From positions 24,552,001 through 24,616,000 of the forward strand of contig CP093831.1 in assembly GCA_033063855.1 (NCBI GenBank): a stretch of DNA of 64,000 nucleotides, read 5' to 3'. Under the pieces are notes generated by a model. The model saw only the letters and a list, made by a program, of their open reading frames with translations, was not told where the DNA came from and did no database searches. The position numbers and the translations under genes are program-made. Source of the stretch: Smittia aterrima (taxonomy: Eukaryota > Arthropoda > Insecta > Diptera > Chironomidae). Shown piece by piece: positions 19,015 through 31,800 of this stretch (the stretch's first letter is position 1; each line of letters starts with the position of its first letter).

Positions 19015-20289
19015 TTAATCTAAGAGACATTCCTCTTTTGGAATGCATTCATCTTTAGAGTTTCTCGCGTAATTCTCTTGACAGAAGCAACCACGTTCAC
19101 ATTTCTTGTTGAAACAAACACGATTATCATCAAGATTTCCGCAAGTTAAGTCACCACAAGCTGGGCCACATTCAATAAATATTTCGTTTGTTTCACACTC
19201 CTCTGAAACTCAAATAGTCAACATCTGTCGAGATAAGTTATCGAATCAATACGAACCTGGGCAATTTATTCTCTCAATACATTTGTCACCGCTTCGAACG
19301 AAGCCTTTCATGCAGAAGCAACCTGACTGGAGCTCAGCTTTGCATAAATTCTTCTCAGATTGGTCACAAGTCGATTCGCATATTGTGACATTTCTCAAAA
19401 ATTCTTCGTTCTCTTGACAATCGGCTGAGAAGCATAAAACGATTAAACATTGAATAATTTAGCTAATCAAACTTCAACTCACAATTTTGACATTTTTCAA
19501 GTGGAACACATTTTCCGGCTTTGTTCCTAACGAGACCTTCTTTGCAGAAACAACCGGAATTGCACTTTCTATTGCAAATTCCTTTAGAATTAAATGGTTC
19601 ACTGCAAGTATCAGGACAAGATGTTCCACAATCTTTCCATTCTTCATCTCTTCGACATATTGGACAGCTGCTTTCAAGAATGCAGTTTCCATCTTCATCT
19701 CTCACAAAGCCTTCATCACAAACACATTTTGTCACACAAAGAAGAATGCAAAAGCGATTCGTGTCGTTTCGATTTTCGCAAGTCGTTTCACAAGCTGATC
19801 CACATGAGCTGAAATGTTCGTTCAGTGGACAAGGGCAGTTGTCAATTGGAATGCACTTGCCGTTGCTTCTCACAAAACCTTCATCACAAACGCATCCTTC
19901 CTTACATTCTTCTGTACAAAAAGGGAAAATGTTCTCGCAAGAAGGTTCACATCCAGCGTTGCAAATGCTGAAATGTTCGTTTGACGGACAAAGATCTTTG
20001 CATGTGTCTTCCTTGATACATTTGTTTCCGGGACCTCTAACATAGCCAGTTTTACAAAAGCAACCTGGATTGCATCCAGCGATGCAACTCACAGCAGCAA
20101 AGCTTGGAGTTTCACAAGTTAAATCACCACAAGACGATCCACATTTATCGAAGATTTCATTTCTTTTACAAACGCACTTTGATGCTCTGCAAACTTTAAA
20201 GAAAGAAAGATCTTTAAATTCTCACCAACTTTGAAATAAATCAACTTACGAGATAGAGCTGAAACAAAAATAACAACGAAAAGCTTCAT
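19015..20289 (-). CDS. six-domain TIL protein
   Basis: Four exons, 20289-20250, 20193-19483, 19424-19257 and 19202-19015, all joined in phase 1, give 368 residues. Exon 1 is a signal peptide (MKLFVVIFVSALS). Exon 2 encodes four TIL domains in a row (starting near KRNEIFDKC, CPSNEHFSIC, CPLNEHFSSC and CRRDEEWKDC); exons 3 and 4 encode one each. Domain 5 (CQENEEFLRNVTIC) is irregular: it has an NVT sequon and a lengthened C-KAELQSG-C loop. Domain loops differ: IAG, TEE, ILL, NRK. Likely the oldest, most stable member at the edge of the array. Confidence 0.87.
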
Positions 20290-23200
20290 CGTCAATTCAA
20301 TTTCAATTTTTTTCTGAGAAGAAAATGCATTTTGTTTGCTTATAAATATTTTTTTCATCTCCAAGCCTTGTAATCCAAGATTGACGTAAGCAGATCGATC
20401 TGTTCAAGAAGATTATTCACCTTTAAGACAGAAAACATTTCTCCATGGAAACAATTTTTAAGCTGAACAAATGAAGAGATAAAATTCGACTTACTTTGAA
20501 GGTTCACTGAACTTTCACTTCATCAAACTTTAAAATCAGTTGATTCTCCACTTTGATGGGAGCACATTTCTCTGATAAGCTAGGTTAACCACAGCTCGAA
20601 TTCTATTTTAGAATTAAATTCCATTCGATGATTCGTCGAATACCGCAGAGTCTCCTACCCGAAAAACTGGAAAAGTTTACATTCGCCGTGATGAATATTT
20701 AATGAAGAACAGAGCATTTGTTATCGACGACGACTTCTTCATCTCCGTCACAAGAAACTAATTAATGTTAAAACCACAAAAGAAGGAGAAAGTAAATTAA
20801 ATTTCAATTAAAACCATCGCGCGAAGGATAAAACTTCCTTCGGCTACCTGTGGATAAGAGACGAGCTCCCGCAGCAAAAAAACTAATTGACAGCCGTTAG
20901 AAAATGAATTTTCAAAACAAATGAGTTTCTCGTGGTTGTGAGTGTTAATTCTTTCTTGCGGCTGAAAGAAAGTTTTTGCGCAAAGCCAAAAAGTGAGAGA
21001 GAGGAGCCGTTTTGTGTTTGAACGCCTTTCAACGCAACACAACATTAAGTTGAAATTACTGCTCTGCCACCCACCGACACCTTTCCCAGCATTCTAAATG
21101 GTTTAGCTAGAGAAAAGTTAGAAATTTTCCAAGCGAAGACGTTTATGTAGATTTAATTAATGAATTATTTTTAAAGCATAGCAGATTTCGGTGTCTAAAG
21201 TGAAATTGAAAAACTTTCCACACTTTAAAATATAAATTTAATTTTCAATTAATATCTCGAGGATTTTCCGGAGGAACTGTTCGTTTTAAATTAGGGGATC
21301 GTCGTCTTTGTCTGCTTTACATGATAATGCTTGATTGTCTCGTTCTAATTAATCTTAACGTCATCGTTTGAATGGAAGATATTCATGAAAGGATTCTCGA
21401 TGAAGAGAGAGAAGCTTTCTACACACATTGCAATTTTAAACACTCGAACGCTTAATTGTAATTTTATTTTAAGGAATGGGAATGGGAATGAGATTGGGAC
21501 ACTTTAACTTCCGCTTTGCTTCAAGCACTTGAAACATTCTCAATCTTTCCTCATCCAACTGTCGTTTTCCCATGTCTCAATCGTTTGTCTTCCTTTCTCT
21601 TCGCATCTAATGACATCAAGATTCAACACGAATTGCCATGTCGCCCAACCAACGACGATGATGATGGCGAGTCCTGAATCACTTTTATGACAGAGAGGGC
21701 ACACAAAACAAATATTGACGATAAATGTTGATGAAAACATTGAACGACGGCGCTATTTCTGTTTAATTTTTCTTGTTGTCCGATTACATACATTTCCATC
21801 CATCATAAATGATATTTGACTGTGTACACTGATTAGATTGCCCATCCATTTGAGTGGAAGGAGTAGCGGAGATGGCTGTTCATGTAACTGTTTGCGTCCT
21901 GTCTGTTTCGAAGGCGATAAAGTCTGACAGAGCAATGTGGAGTGTAACCGAAATGAAAAAGTTTCAAATTTGTCACTCAGAGCTTCCCCTCTCCTCGACT
22001 TCGTGTTCTCCCGGCTGTGATGATGATGACGATAAAAGTGAGACGACTCCTTCCTAAACATTTTTTCTTTCGCCAATAAATTATGTTGGAATGGCACTTC
22101 CCAATCTTATGTGAGCTATCACAGAAAGTGAGAGAGAGGGAGAGATTGGGGAATAAAAAAGAAATAAGCAAACAAACAAACAGAAAAAGTGATGGACAAG
22201 CAAGAGTGTGAAAATTTCACGGTTTTCCCTTTTTCTCGCCTAAGTTTATCATTCTCTGTCTCGAACTTTTTTTTTCTCTTCTCTGTTTTTGTTTTCCCGA
22301 CTAATATCATTTTACTGTTGTCATGGGATGCCTTGGAAGATGCTGGAGCTGCTGCCTGCTGATGCTCGAGGGAGATTGTCAACGGAGAAAAGTCAACATT
22401 TCGCTTGAGCGAATGTTTAGAAAAATACTTAAAATTGATATCGAATGTCGTTTAGCTGTAAAAGCGAAGCGAAAACCTAAAAAGGACAAAGAATAATAAA
22501 CAGCAAGTGATCGTGTATCACTTTTCCCTCGAAAGGAACTGAAGAAAAAAAAATCATCTCAATTCTTTGTTTTGAGTGAATTTTCTTTTGTGTCGCGAGA
22601 ATGACTCGCCCTCCCGATGAAGCCACGACGCCGACGTTTCTTTCCTTTTTTATTGCTCGTGAGGCATGTTTGGGGAATTTATTCATGTCGCTCTGCTTTC
22701 TTCATAGATAATGTATGCTACATACTTTTCAGTTGTTTCGTTGTCGTTCGTTCGTTTTTTTGTTTATTCACATCAAATACATTTCGAAGTAAACGCTTCT
22801 GCCTAAGGCGATGTTGTATATTTTACTTGATGCCATTGACTTTGCGATGAGCTTTTTATCTTTAGATCCAAAGGATTCTTCACTGTAGATATTTCTTGTG
22901 AGTCTTTAATTCATAATTTAGTCAATGTCGTTACTCGTTGGTACACATGTTCCTTCGATTATTGAAACATTGGACACAAGAAAAAAGAATAAGATCGAAA
23001 TTTATTCACAAACTTTTTCCCCTCGTTGTTTATGCAAAAGTTTCAACACAATGAGATCCAAAGACGACCGGGCTTTATCGAGGGTCGCCTCAAAGAATCG
23101 AACTCGACAGATTCTCAAAACTCTTCCGGAAATTGTCAAATTCATTTTGCTGCCAAATCCAGGCCAGGCCTGCCGAAGGAGAAAAGTTTGTTTCCGGCTC

Positions 23201-25898
23201 CGTTCCTAGTCCCAAGAAAAGAAAAAAGATTCTTCTCTCTGATCGTTCGAGAAAGTCTTAAAAATAAAATATGATGAAAATTATGGAAGCGTCGTAAGGA
23301 GACGACGGCATGGCATGGAATTGGTACAGAAGTTAACCTTTGGGACGAAGAGAACTGATTTCCATTTAAATTTATGTTCTCGTCGATGATTTTGCTCGGG
23401 GGAAATCAAATATGGAGCTTATTCATGGGCATTTTGGAGAACTTTCTCTTCCGCCAACGACTTTCTTATGCTAAGATGCCATTACAAGTCGGTTTCGAAA
23501 AGGAAACTTATTTTTTATTGATTTCGTATCGCTTTCCTTTCGGGGCTCGTTGTAACAAGCTCTCTTCGATGTCCATCAATTCTCGACATCACCGGCAGCG
23601 AGATGGGAAGGTAGGATTGACTCGAAATAGAATGGAAATTACTTTACAAGTGCCCTTATCGAGATTGCGATTGAAGTTGGCAACGAGTTCAATGAAGTTA
23701 TCATTATTCAAATGCTCATTAAATATTTGGGCAATAATTTTGATTTATTTATATCAATTTCCTGTTTTATATCGATCGAGGTTGAAGCTATAACTAAAGT
23801 GAAATTAGTTTCTTGAATAAATATTCTGAAGTTTAATTTGAAAGTGTAAATCCCTGAAAATCATCGTTCGCTTCCGATTCTTCTCGCCTGTCCCATCGTT
23901 TTCAAATAACCTCGGGCGACTTTATTTGCTTCTCCCCAATACATTCACCGGGAACGAATCAATTTATGTCCTTTTAGATGAATGCAAACGGAAACATGAA
24001 GCATTTTTACTTCTGGTTGTTTGTTTACTTTGTGTTTCTGGCTACGCTCACATTTTCTGTCAGCTTTTTTTTCCCTTCTTCATCTTCTATGTTTACCCCC
24101 ATCAGGCGAAATTGGATATTTCTGGGTTTGATGTTGTTGCTTCTGTTTGCAGCACATGACAAACAAACAAAACGTTCGATACAAAGTCCCATCGAAGGCC
24201 ATCGTCGTTACTAAATGAACCGCAAACTCTGAGTTGGGACTCATATTTTTTTCTCGCCAATAAAAGGCGATTACAAATCAAATGAATGGATTCATGAAAC
24301 GGCTTTGGGATTTATGATTATGATTATCTGTTCTCTCGCCTCCGTTGCTAAGACTCTGAAGCTTCTTCTTCTGCCGCTCGTTCTCCCCCTCGTTCGTTTG
24401 ACAAAGAAGCGAGCATGTTTCATAATGCATGCATCATAAAAATAAAATGATATCCGCTACAAGCTGAGGAAGGAGACGAAGTAAAGAAGAGAAAGGAAAA
24501 AAAACCACGAGCTCTAAAAGCTTTAAAAATGTCGTGGGAGGATGTAAGCAATTTTTCTCTCTAGACTTTAGCTTTTGTGTTTCGTTACTTGTTGTCCTTT
24601 GTATGCAGTTTTGCTGTTGGAAATTTACTCGTGCTTCGTGATGGAGAATCTCTTGACTCGACACGAGGTCGATAATCCCATGAATGTGTAAATCTTCAGG
24701 GAACAACGAGTAAGAGAGAAGGAGAGCTCCATGAGCTTCCAACAGTTTTTTTTGTTGCGCAAACAGAGCGAAAGACGAATATCCGTTCACCAGGTGAAAT
24801 TAATTGCAGTCGGTGTCGACTAACAAAAAGTTTCGGAGAATTTTCTGCTGCAGCACAAGCTCTGCATTTCGAACTCTGAACGAAAAAGCGAGAAACAAAG
24901 TAAAAAAGAAACGTTTTAAAGTTTTTCCTCTTTGTCTTCGTCCAAGTGAAGAAGTTTTCACTGACAGTCAGGCGAAGCTCTTTAAAGAATTCTTTTGTTT
25001 ACCTTTGAGCTTTTGCGTGAAATATTTTAGAGCAAAAAAAAAAGCCTTTTTAAAGTTTGAGTGGAAATAGCTGAAAGAATTAAAGGAATTTTGTGGGAAA
25101 ATCTGCAGGGCGAAGCCAGGCGAATAAAATCAGAAGCGATTACATTCTGGGTGGATTTTATTAAAGCTCTCACAGACAAGATATTCTTCTTCTTCTTTTG
25201 CTCATTCGTTTTACATCGAGACTGGTGGCTACATCATAATTTTATTAAGTAGGATTAAAGATTCTTGGAGAAAAAGGGACGACAAAGAGAGAAAGAGGGA
25301 GAGAAAGTCGAAATTTATTTCCAACTCTCCTCGCATATATTTTATGTACAATTTGTTAATAAAACTCAAGATCTTACAGAAATATTTAAATTAATTTGAA
25401 TCATAAGTTTAAGGCCAAGTGGGAATTTACATAGTTTGCTTAAGTTTCCACTGCAAGCGTCTGCCTTCGAGCGAATACTTTAGGGGGAGGGTGGCAGAGC
25501 AACAAAATTATTTCCAACTCCCGGATAGAAAAAATATCGCTCGGAGAAGAGCAAAAAGGGAAAGACTTGAGGAAAAGAGTCTTAAGTATTCCATTCCCCA
25601 ATTGTAATATTAAATTTGCATAAAGAATATTTCTTGCTACAATTTTAGGAGCCTCCAACCCAAGGATTGCATCTATATAACCATCACCCGTGAAACCTTC
25701 CTTGAAAGAAATTTTCACAAAATTCCGAAGAATCTAAAATGTACATAAATTTGCTCGAAATAAAAAAAAAACAAAGTTGTGCCATTAACAGCGAGGCTTG
25801 TATAGGAAGAGAGAGAAGATAGAGTCATGTATTTTTTATAAGCTTTTTGCCTCTTCGACCGGAACAGCATCGCTCTATCGCAATCAAAAGTTCGCGCC
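20290..25898. other. non-coding interval, no gene recognised
   Basis: 5.6 kb between the six-domain TIL gene and the last exon of the nicotinamidase gene. I read both strands and found only short chance frames, A/T-rich sequence, and GA- or CT-rich tracts. No tRNA, transposon ends or domain-coding exon was recognised. Confidence 0.5.
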
Positions 25899-28800
25899 TT
25901 AAACTTGACGTCGACCACGTTTGCTCTCGTTCTCTGCATTTTTTAATTCCTGTGCCAGCTTGAATCCCAACTCGGGTCGTCTGTCACGTCCTTCAACCAT
26001 TGCTTTTACCTGTGGAAATGCACGAGAGAGGAAAAAAATCGTAAACAATTAAATTTAAATCGTGTCCCATCCATTAAACTGAGGCAAGAGCGCAACAAAT
26101 GTTTTGCCCGAGTTTGTGGTTTTAATGGCAAATGGACGTAACACCCTCTCGCCCCTCGCATTCGAGAAAGAGGAGCGAGAAGGTCGTGAAATAAAGCACT
26201 CAGCCTCCTCGTCACCTCTTTTGACTGTACAATCACTCCGTGATTTGTGAGGATGCCTTCCTTCGTAGCTTCAATGTCAGTTACGTCAACTCCACGACAA
26301 CAATCGTCAATCAAGACTGTTCGGTAACCCGCAGACAGTGAGTCTAATGCTGTAGCGCCTAATGAACACGAAACAGCGAATAGAGGAAAAAAAAGAGTTA
26401 GCTTCATTGTTTCAATATTGTCCAAAGCATCTCTCGAACATGTTGAATGCGCCATGCAAATACTCACCAACGCAAACATCGTACGCAAGACCGCACACAT
26501 AAATGTCGGTGATACCTTTCTGCTTCAAAAGCGTGCATAACGATGTGTCCGATAGTTTTTTGTTATCCCAAAAAACTGAATAAGAATCGACTTCTGGATT
26601 TGTTCCTTTGTAAACTTTTGTTCCGCCATCGAGAATCTGCATGCAAAGCATTCGGTTTAGAGCAAAATGCGTTAGTAAGCAAACACAAACAAAGATTGAT
26701 GCGACTCACCTTCAAATCTTTGTGCAACTCACTGCCCCACGTATCTTGAACGCAATGTCTAGGCCAGAGACGTTGCTTCATCGGCGGCGGTCCCGCAAAG
26801 ATGACTGTGTCGTAAACTGCAGCGTTATCCGCATTCAACTGAAATTAGGAATAAATCACGGTTGAAGAGCATAATCATGGTACGCCAAATCAAACCAATA
26901 ATGAAAGTTGTTGGGATTTTCCACTTCAACCCGGAAAAACAGATAATTGGCAACAGATTTTCCACCAAAACGGTCAGCGCTATGATATGTCACGCGAATG
27001 GCGATGAATGGGAAAATTTAAATCGCATTTCGCCATTATCTATGACTGTGCTTGTGGCATAAATAAATTTTAAACTGCTTTCGAGGCATCGGCGAGTCCC
27101 TTGAATGCATTCAGACGAGCGAGCTTAATGCGATATATAAATAATTATGCGAGGTCCTAGGTTTGCCACTCTCTCTCTCTGCGAGGCGATGTTTAGATAC
27201 GACAAGCGAGATTTATGGAGAAATTTAGTTTACAAAAAAAAAACGAAAATAATATGAAAATAAAGGATTTTTCATGCACAAGCTTTGGGACCAATAAAAT
27301 TTGAAATGTTTTCTTGGAAGTGACGATCAATAGAAGTGACAATGTCTTGTCGTATTTGGAAACACGTCTTTTGTTTCTAGCCTTGACTTGGATGAAATGA
27401 CTTGATAACTTGGACAACGTTTGTGAGCTATGGTATGTTAAACAATAATAGGCCGCCGATGATATATTTGAATCGACTTTTTAACGGAGTTAACGAATAA
27501 GTCCTTAACACCGTCAAACATTTCACACGATATGAAATTTTTAGTTGCTTGTGAAGTGTTGATTTGAAGAGTAAAAATGAAATCATTTGCTTTAATATTT
27601 TGTATTGCAAGTGCAGTTTGCCACATTCCAATTGAAAAAAGCAGTGAACACAAGATTTCATTGTCCTTGGCATTTGAGAACGTCACAAGACATTTATTCC
27701 AACTGGAGACGAGAATGTTCATCAACAATTATGGCGTCCACTGAGAAACGATGACGTGGCTGATGCTCAAACGATTGAACGAGAATGGAATGCCATTCAG
27801 ACTCCAGAACCTTAAGATTACCACAGAAATTATTCTCTACACCTCAGCCTTCGTCACTTTCGCTTCATTAAAGAAGCTTCGCGATTTCAACAAAAGATTG
27901 ATTCTGACTAACGAATCCTACAAACCGCTGCAACTTTTCGTTTATTGCCAAGGCGCTAGCATCAAAGATATTGACTCTTTGGCTCTTGATGTTAACGATG
28001 AGCCAATAGGTGTAGCTCAAGAAATGATTCGCAATGAAGAAAAATTTGTTTCGTTTTATTATTTTCGCACGGAACTTGAGAACATCATCCAATACGAATA
28101 CTTTCTGGTTAATGAAGCAAATTCTGTTAAGCTCATGACTTTCCTTTGGTATTCACCAGGAAAATGCGGCAAACTTCACTTGGAGGAAGTCAACAGATTC
28201 GACAAACTCACAAAGAAATGGAAAAACGATAAATTCGTTTTCGAAAAATTAAAAAACTTTCATAACTGCGAAGTTCGAACTGCAAATGCGGCGATATTCA
28301 AAAATGATGAAATTTTTGATCCAAAGATCACATCAATATTAAGCGCACATCTTAACTATCGTGAGCTACACGTCAAAATTACCTTTGAGAGCGATCTTTT
28401 CCCAGATTTCATGATTGAAAAAGGTTGTTTCAAAAGTGATAGAAGAATGTGGAACGGGTAACAAAATATGCCAAATTCAATTCTCTAATCTGAAAAATTG
28501 TTTTGCAGCCATGATAAGAGACGAGGCTTCATCACTTGGCCTACAGAGTATCGACCTGTCAGACTGGCAGTTCCTCCGGGTGGATATTATTCTGAATACG
28601 AGAAGCTCTTCATGCCATTCGACTTCTTCACTTGGGCCTTGATTGCATCAACATTCGTCGCTTCATTCCTGACGATTTTGATTTTGTATTGCGTAAAACG
28701 ATCGTTTAGAGATTTTGTCATTGGCTCAAATGTCACGACGCCCTCGCTTAACGTCGTTCAGATCTTTTTCGGGATCTCACAATCAGTTTTACCGAGAAGA

Positions 28801-31800
28801 AACTTTGCGAGGTTCTTGACCATGATCTTCATCCTGTTCTGCTTGATCATCAGAACTGCTTGGCAAGGCAAAATGTATGAGTTCATGCAGAAAAATATCA
28901 GGAAGCCAGAAATTGAAACGGTCGAAGAGATGATCGAGAAGAATTACACTTTCTACTTGGATGGTGAATTCTTATTGGCAAACATGGATTCAGATATTTT
29001 CAACAGGTTTGATCTAAAATTTGATTCCAATCAAGTTAAAAATAAAATGTTTTTTTAGTGGAAATTGCGAATCGAGAGCTTACAATTTCGAGATGGTAAA
29101 GGATAAAATCTTTGAAACTGACTTTAAAGGAATCATTCAATCGGATATCTTTTACGAAGCAGAAATGGCCGAAGCAACGAAAGGACGTTTTGATGAAAGA
29201 TTAAGAAAAATTTTATCTGTCGTGACAATGTGCGGAATGTTGTTTCCATGTCATCATCATTTTGTCGGGATCTTCGACTTGAAGTCTCAGCAACTCTTCA
29301 CATCTGGAATCATCCAACATCAAACTGAGGAAGCTCACAAATATAAAGTTCGCGCTCTAAGGTTGAAATACGCCATTGTAGAAGGACCGAAAGTGTTGAA
29401 CATGAAATTACTTGAACCTGGATTCGTTATCTGGTTAACAAGTCTAACATTTACTTTAATCGCATTCACTTTGGAATGGTTGAATGCTTTGAAAGAAATC
29501 ATTGTTTGCGAATTCATTTTTCGAGCTTTTTTCTGTGTTAAGAAAGTTTCTGTTTAGTAAGAATTTGCACGAGATTGATTGTGTGTATTTGTTGCAATGA
29601 AATTTTAGTTTTTTTGTGAAATAAATAAATAAATTTATCACGAGCAAGTTAACAAAAAGCTTTTATAGAAATCTTCCTAGAATGCAGAAGGGCATCATCG
29701 CTTTTGTCTCTGCTGATGGCACAATGAATGGTTCTCAGAAGCGGCAGAGTTAAATAGCGTGAACCAAATCCCCAACATAATGAGAACTCCATTAAATATT
29801 CATGCGGAAAAATATAGCTTTTCGACACAGTAAGCAAGGCTATGCGACGCCCCCAGGAGATTGTAATCTGATTACCATCAACTTTCAAAACATTATGTCT
29901 TTCAACCCCTAAAGCACACACATCTTAAGTGGTTCCCACCGACGGGAAGAGAGTAAACCGAAGCCGTAAGACAAGGCAAACGTATGAATCATGGCATCAA
30001 TGTGAAGACTGAAGTGACTCCCGGGCGAGAACTATAAAACGTTTTCAAAAGCTTCTCTGGCTCGAATAAAATACTGAAATTGCTTTTGCTTTCCCTTTTT
30101 CTTTCACTCCATTTCATACATCGGCACCCTCAGATGCAAAATATGTTTCCGAGTCGAGTGCGAGAGAGAGAGAAAGGAGAAAATTTGTCGCTTCGAAAGG
30201 GAAATGACAATATCGCAAAACAATATCGAAGGATCGTTCGAGCAGAGAAGATGTTTTGAAAGGACGAAAGGTAATTTGAGGACTTAATTATCGTTGTTTG
30301 AACGTTCTCGGTTATTTATGTATGCACTTCATGGTTTGGTTGAAATGAACTTTTGTGATAAAATCAAATTGTTTCTCGAAAAAGGGAAAATTTGTTCAGT
30401 TGACCTCATCGTGTCGTCTTCTCTTCCTCTCATTGCCCACAATTCGAAAACTAAAAGCAAGCACGCATTTGAATTGGCAGAAGGCCATTATGAGGAGCTT
30501 GGAAACATTTTGCCAAGAGACATAAGAGGCTTCTGCCGTTGTAGAGATAGAAAATTAGAAAATCTATTTGAGCCGGGGCATTTTGTTCAAACGACAATTT
30601 CCCACCAAAGCAGAAAACGAGAGCGAGCAACTAAATGAAATTCCAAATAGAAAGAGCAAAGGCCGGAAAGCTTTTTATCTCTCCAGCAGACTATTTAATA
30701 TTTCAACAATGCTCCGAACGCAATCTACTGATGGCGTAAGTCATTTGCACATAATAATAATCTCTAACAAGTTCGAGTGTCCATGCATGGTCGCCAAAAG
30801 CTTCATAAATCGATACATCCGCTGCTCATTGGCACTCACTGCAATAAACATCACGTTACACAAAAGCTTACCCCCGCTTTCGGATTTATTATGCAGAGTC
30901 GAGCTCGCTACTATCATAACGATATTGAATTTAAATTAAATGATGGGGAGATTGCCTGACTCGTTGACGATCAATAAACATGATATCTTTAGTTGTAAGA
31001 GTACTTACAGGGCTGGTGGGGTGAATCGGTCGCTGTTTGATGTTATCGATAAATGAAACATGATCAGATGGATGCCAATCAAGGCTGTAGAAGATTGCGT
31101 CAAACTCAACGGTGTCGATTAGTTTGTTAATTGGATCCACAACCTGTAATGAAAATGCCAGAATCAAATTGAGTTCTAAACAGATATTTTTCATTTGGGA
31201 AGCAAATTGCGGGGTTAAAGGTGTGAACACCAAACATAAATATTTGATGATGATATTGCTCAACAGACTACTTTCGTGTTTTCACTTTATCGAAACGATG
31301 CGTCAACGTCGAAAACGAAGCGTCATTGTTTGTGTTTTCTGATAAATATTTGATTTCATTATGTAATTAACCGAGAGTGTTGAATTTTACGTTCAAGAGC
31401 AAGAGCTGTGACGATGTTTTCTCAAGTCGTTAAGGAAGTAAGAGTGTCGGCAAACAACGGAACGATTCATTGCACTTTCTTCTTCTCCTCCCTCCCCTCT
31501 CGTGAATCTCTTTCTCTCAAGTGTCTAGTCTATTTTAAAATCATAAATAATGTCATTTCATTCATGTCTCGAGATAGAAGCAAACGAGAGGAGAAAGGTT
31601 GAACCATTATAGCTTAAATGTTGAAGCTCTTCATCATCCACTCTAATTAATTGCACCTTTTCAGTATAATATTCTTCTCTAGTGCTTGCTTGAGTCATCG
31701 GGGGGAGCAGCAGAAGGCGACGAAGCGACATGAATCCTTGATCATGATGAAAATTTCCCATTACAGTAACAACTCGAAAGACTCTCACTCGCTCGCGATG

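Noticed and set aside
19521..20045. Long plus-strand frame of about 170 codons
   Set aside because: It is the antisense shadow of the six-domain TIL gene; the minus strand has signal peptide, splice sites and regular cysteines.
21753..24790. Several frames of 60-140 codons on both strands in the 20-26 kb gap
   Set aside because: Low-complexity or Phe/Leu/Lys/Ser-rich, no start context, no splice partners, no family resemblance.
26006..26500. Minus-strand frame of 164 codons
   Set aside because: It reads through two nicotinamidase exons and the intron between them, partly in the correct frame; the spliced nine-exon model explains it.
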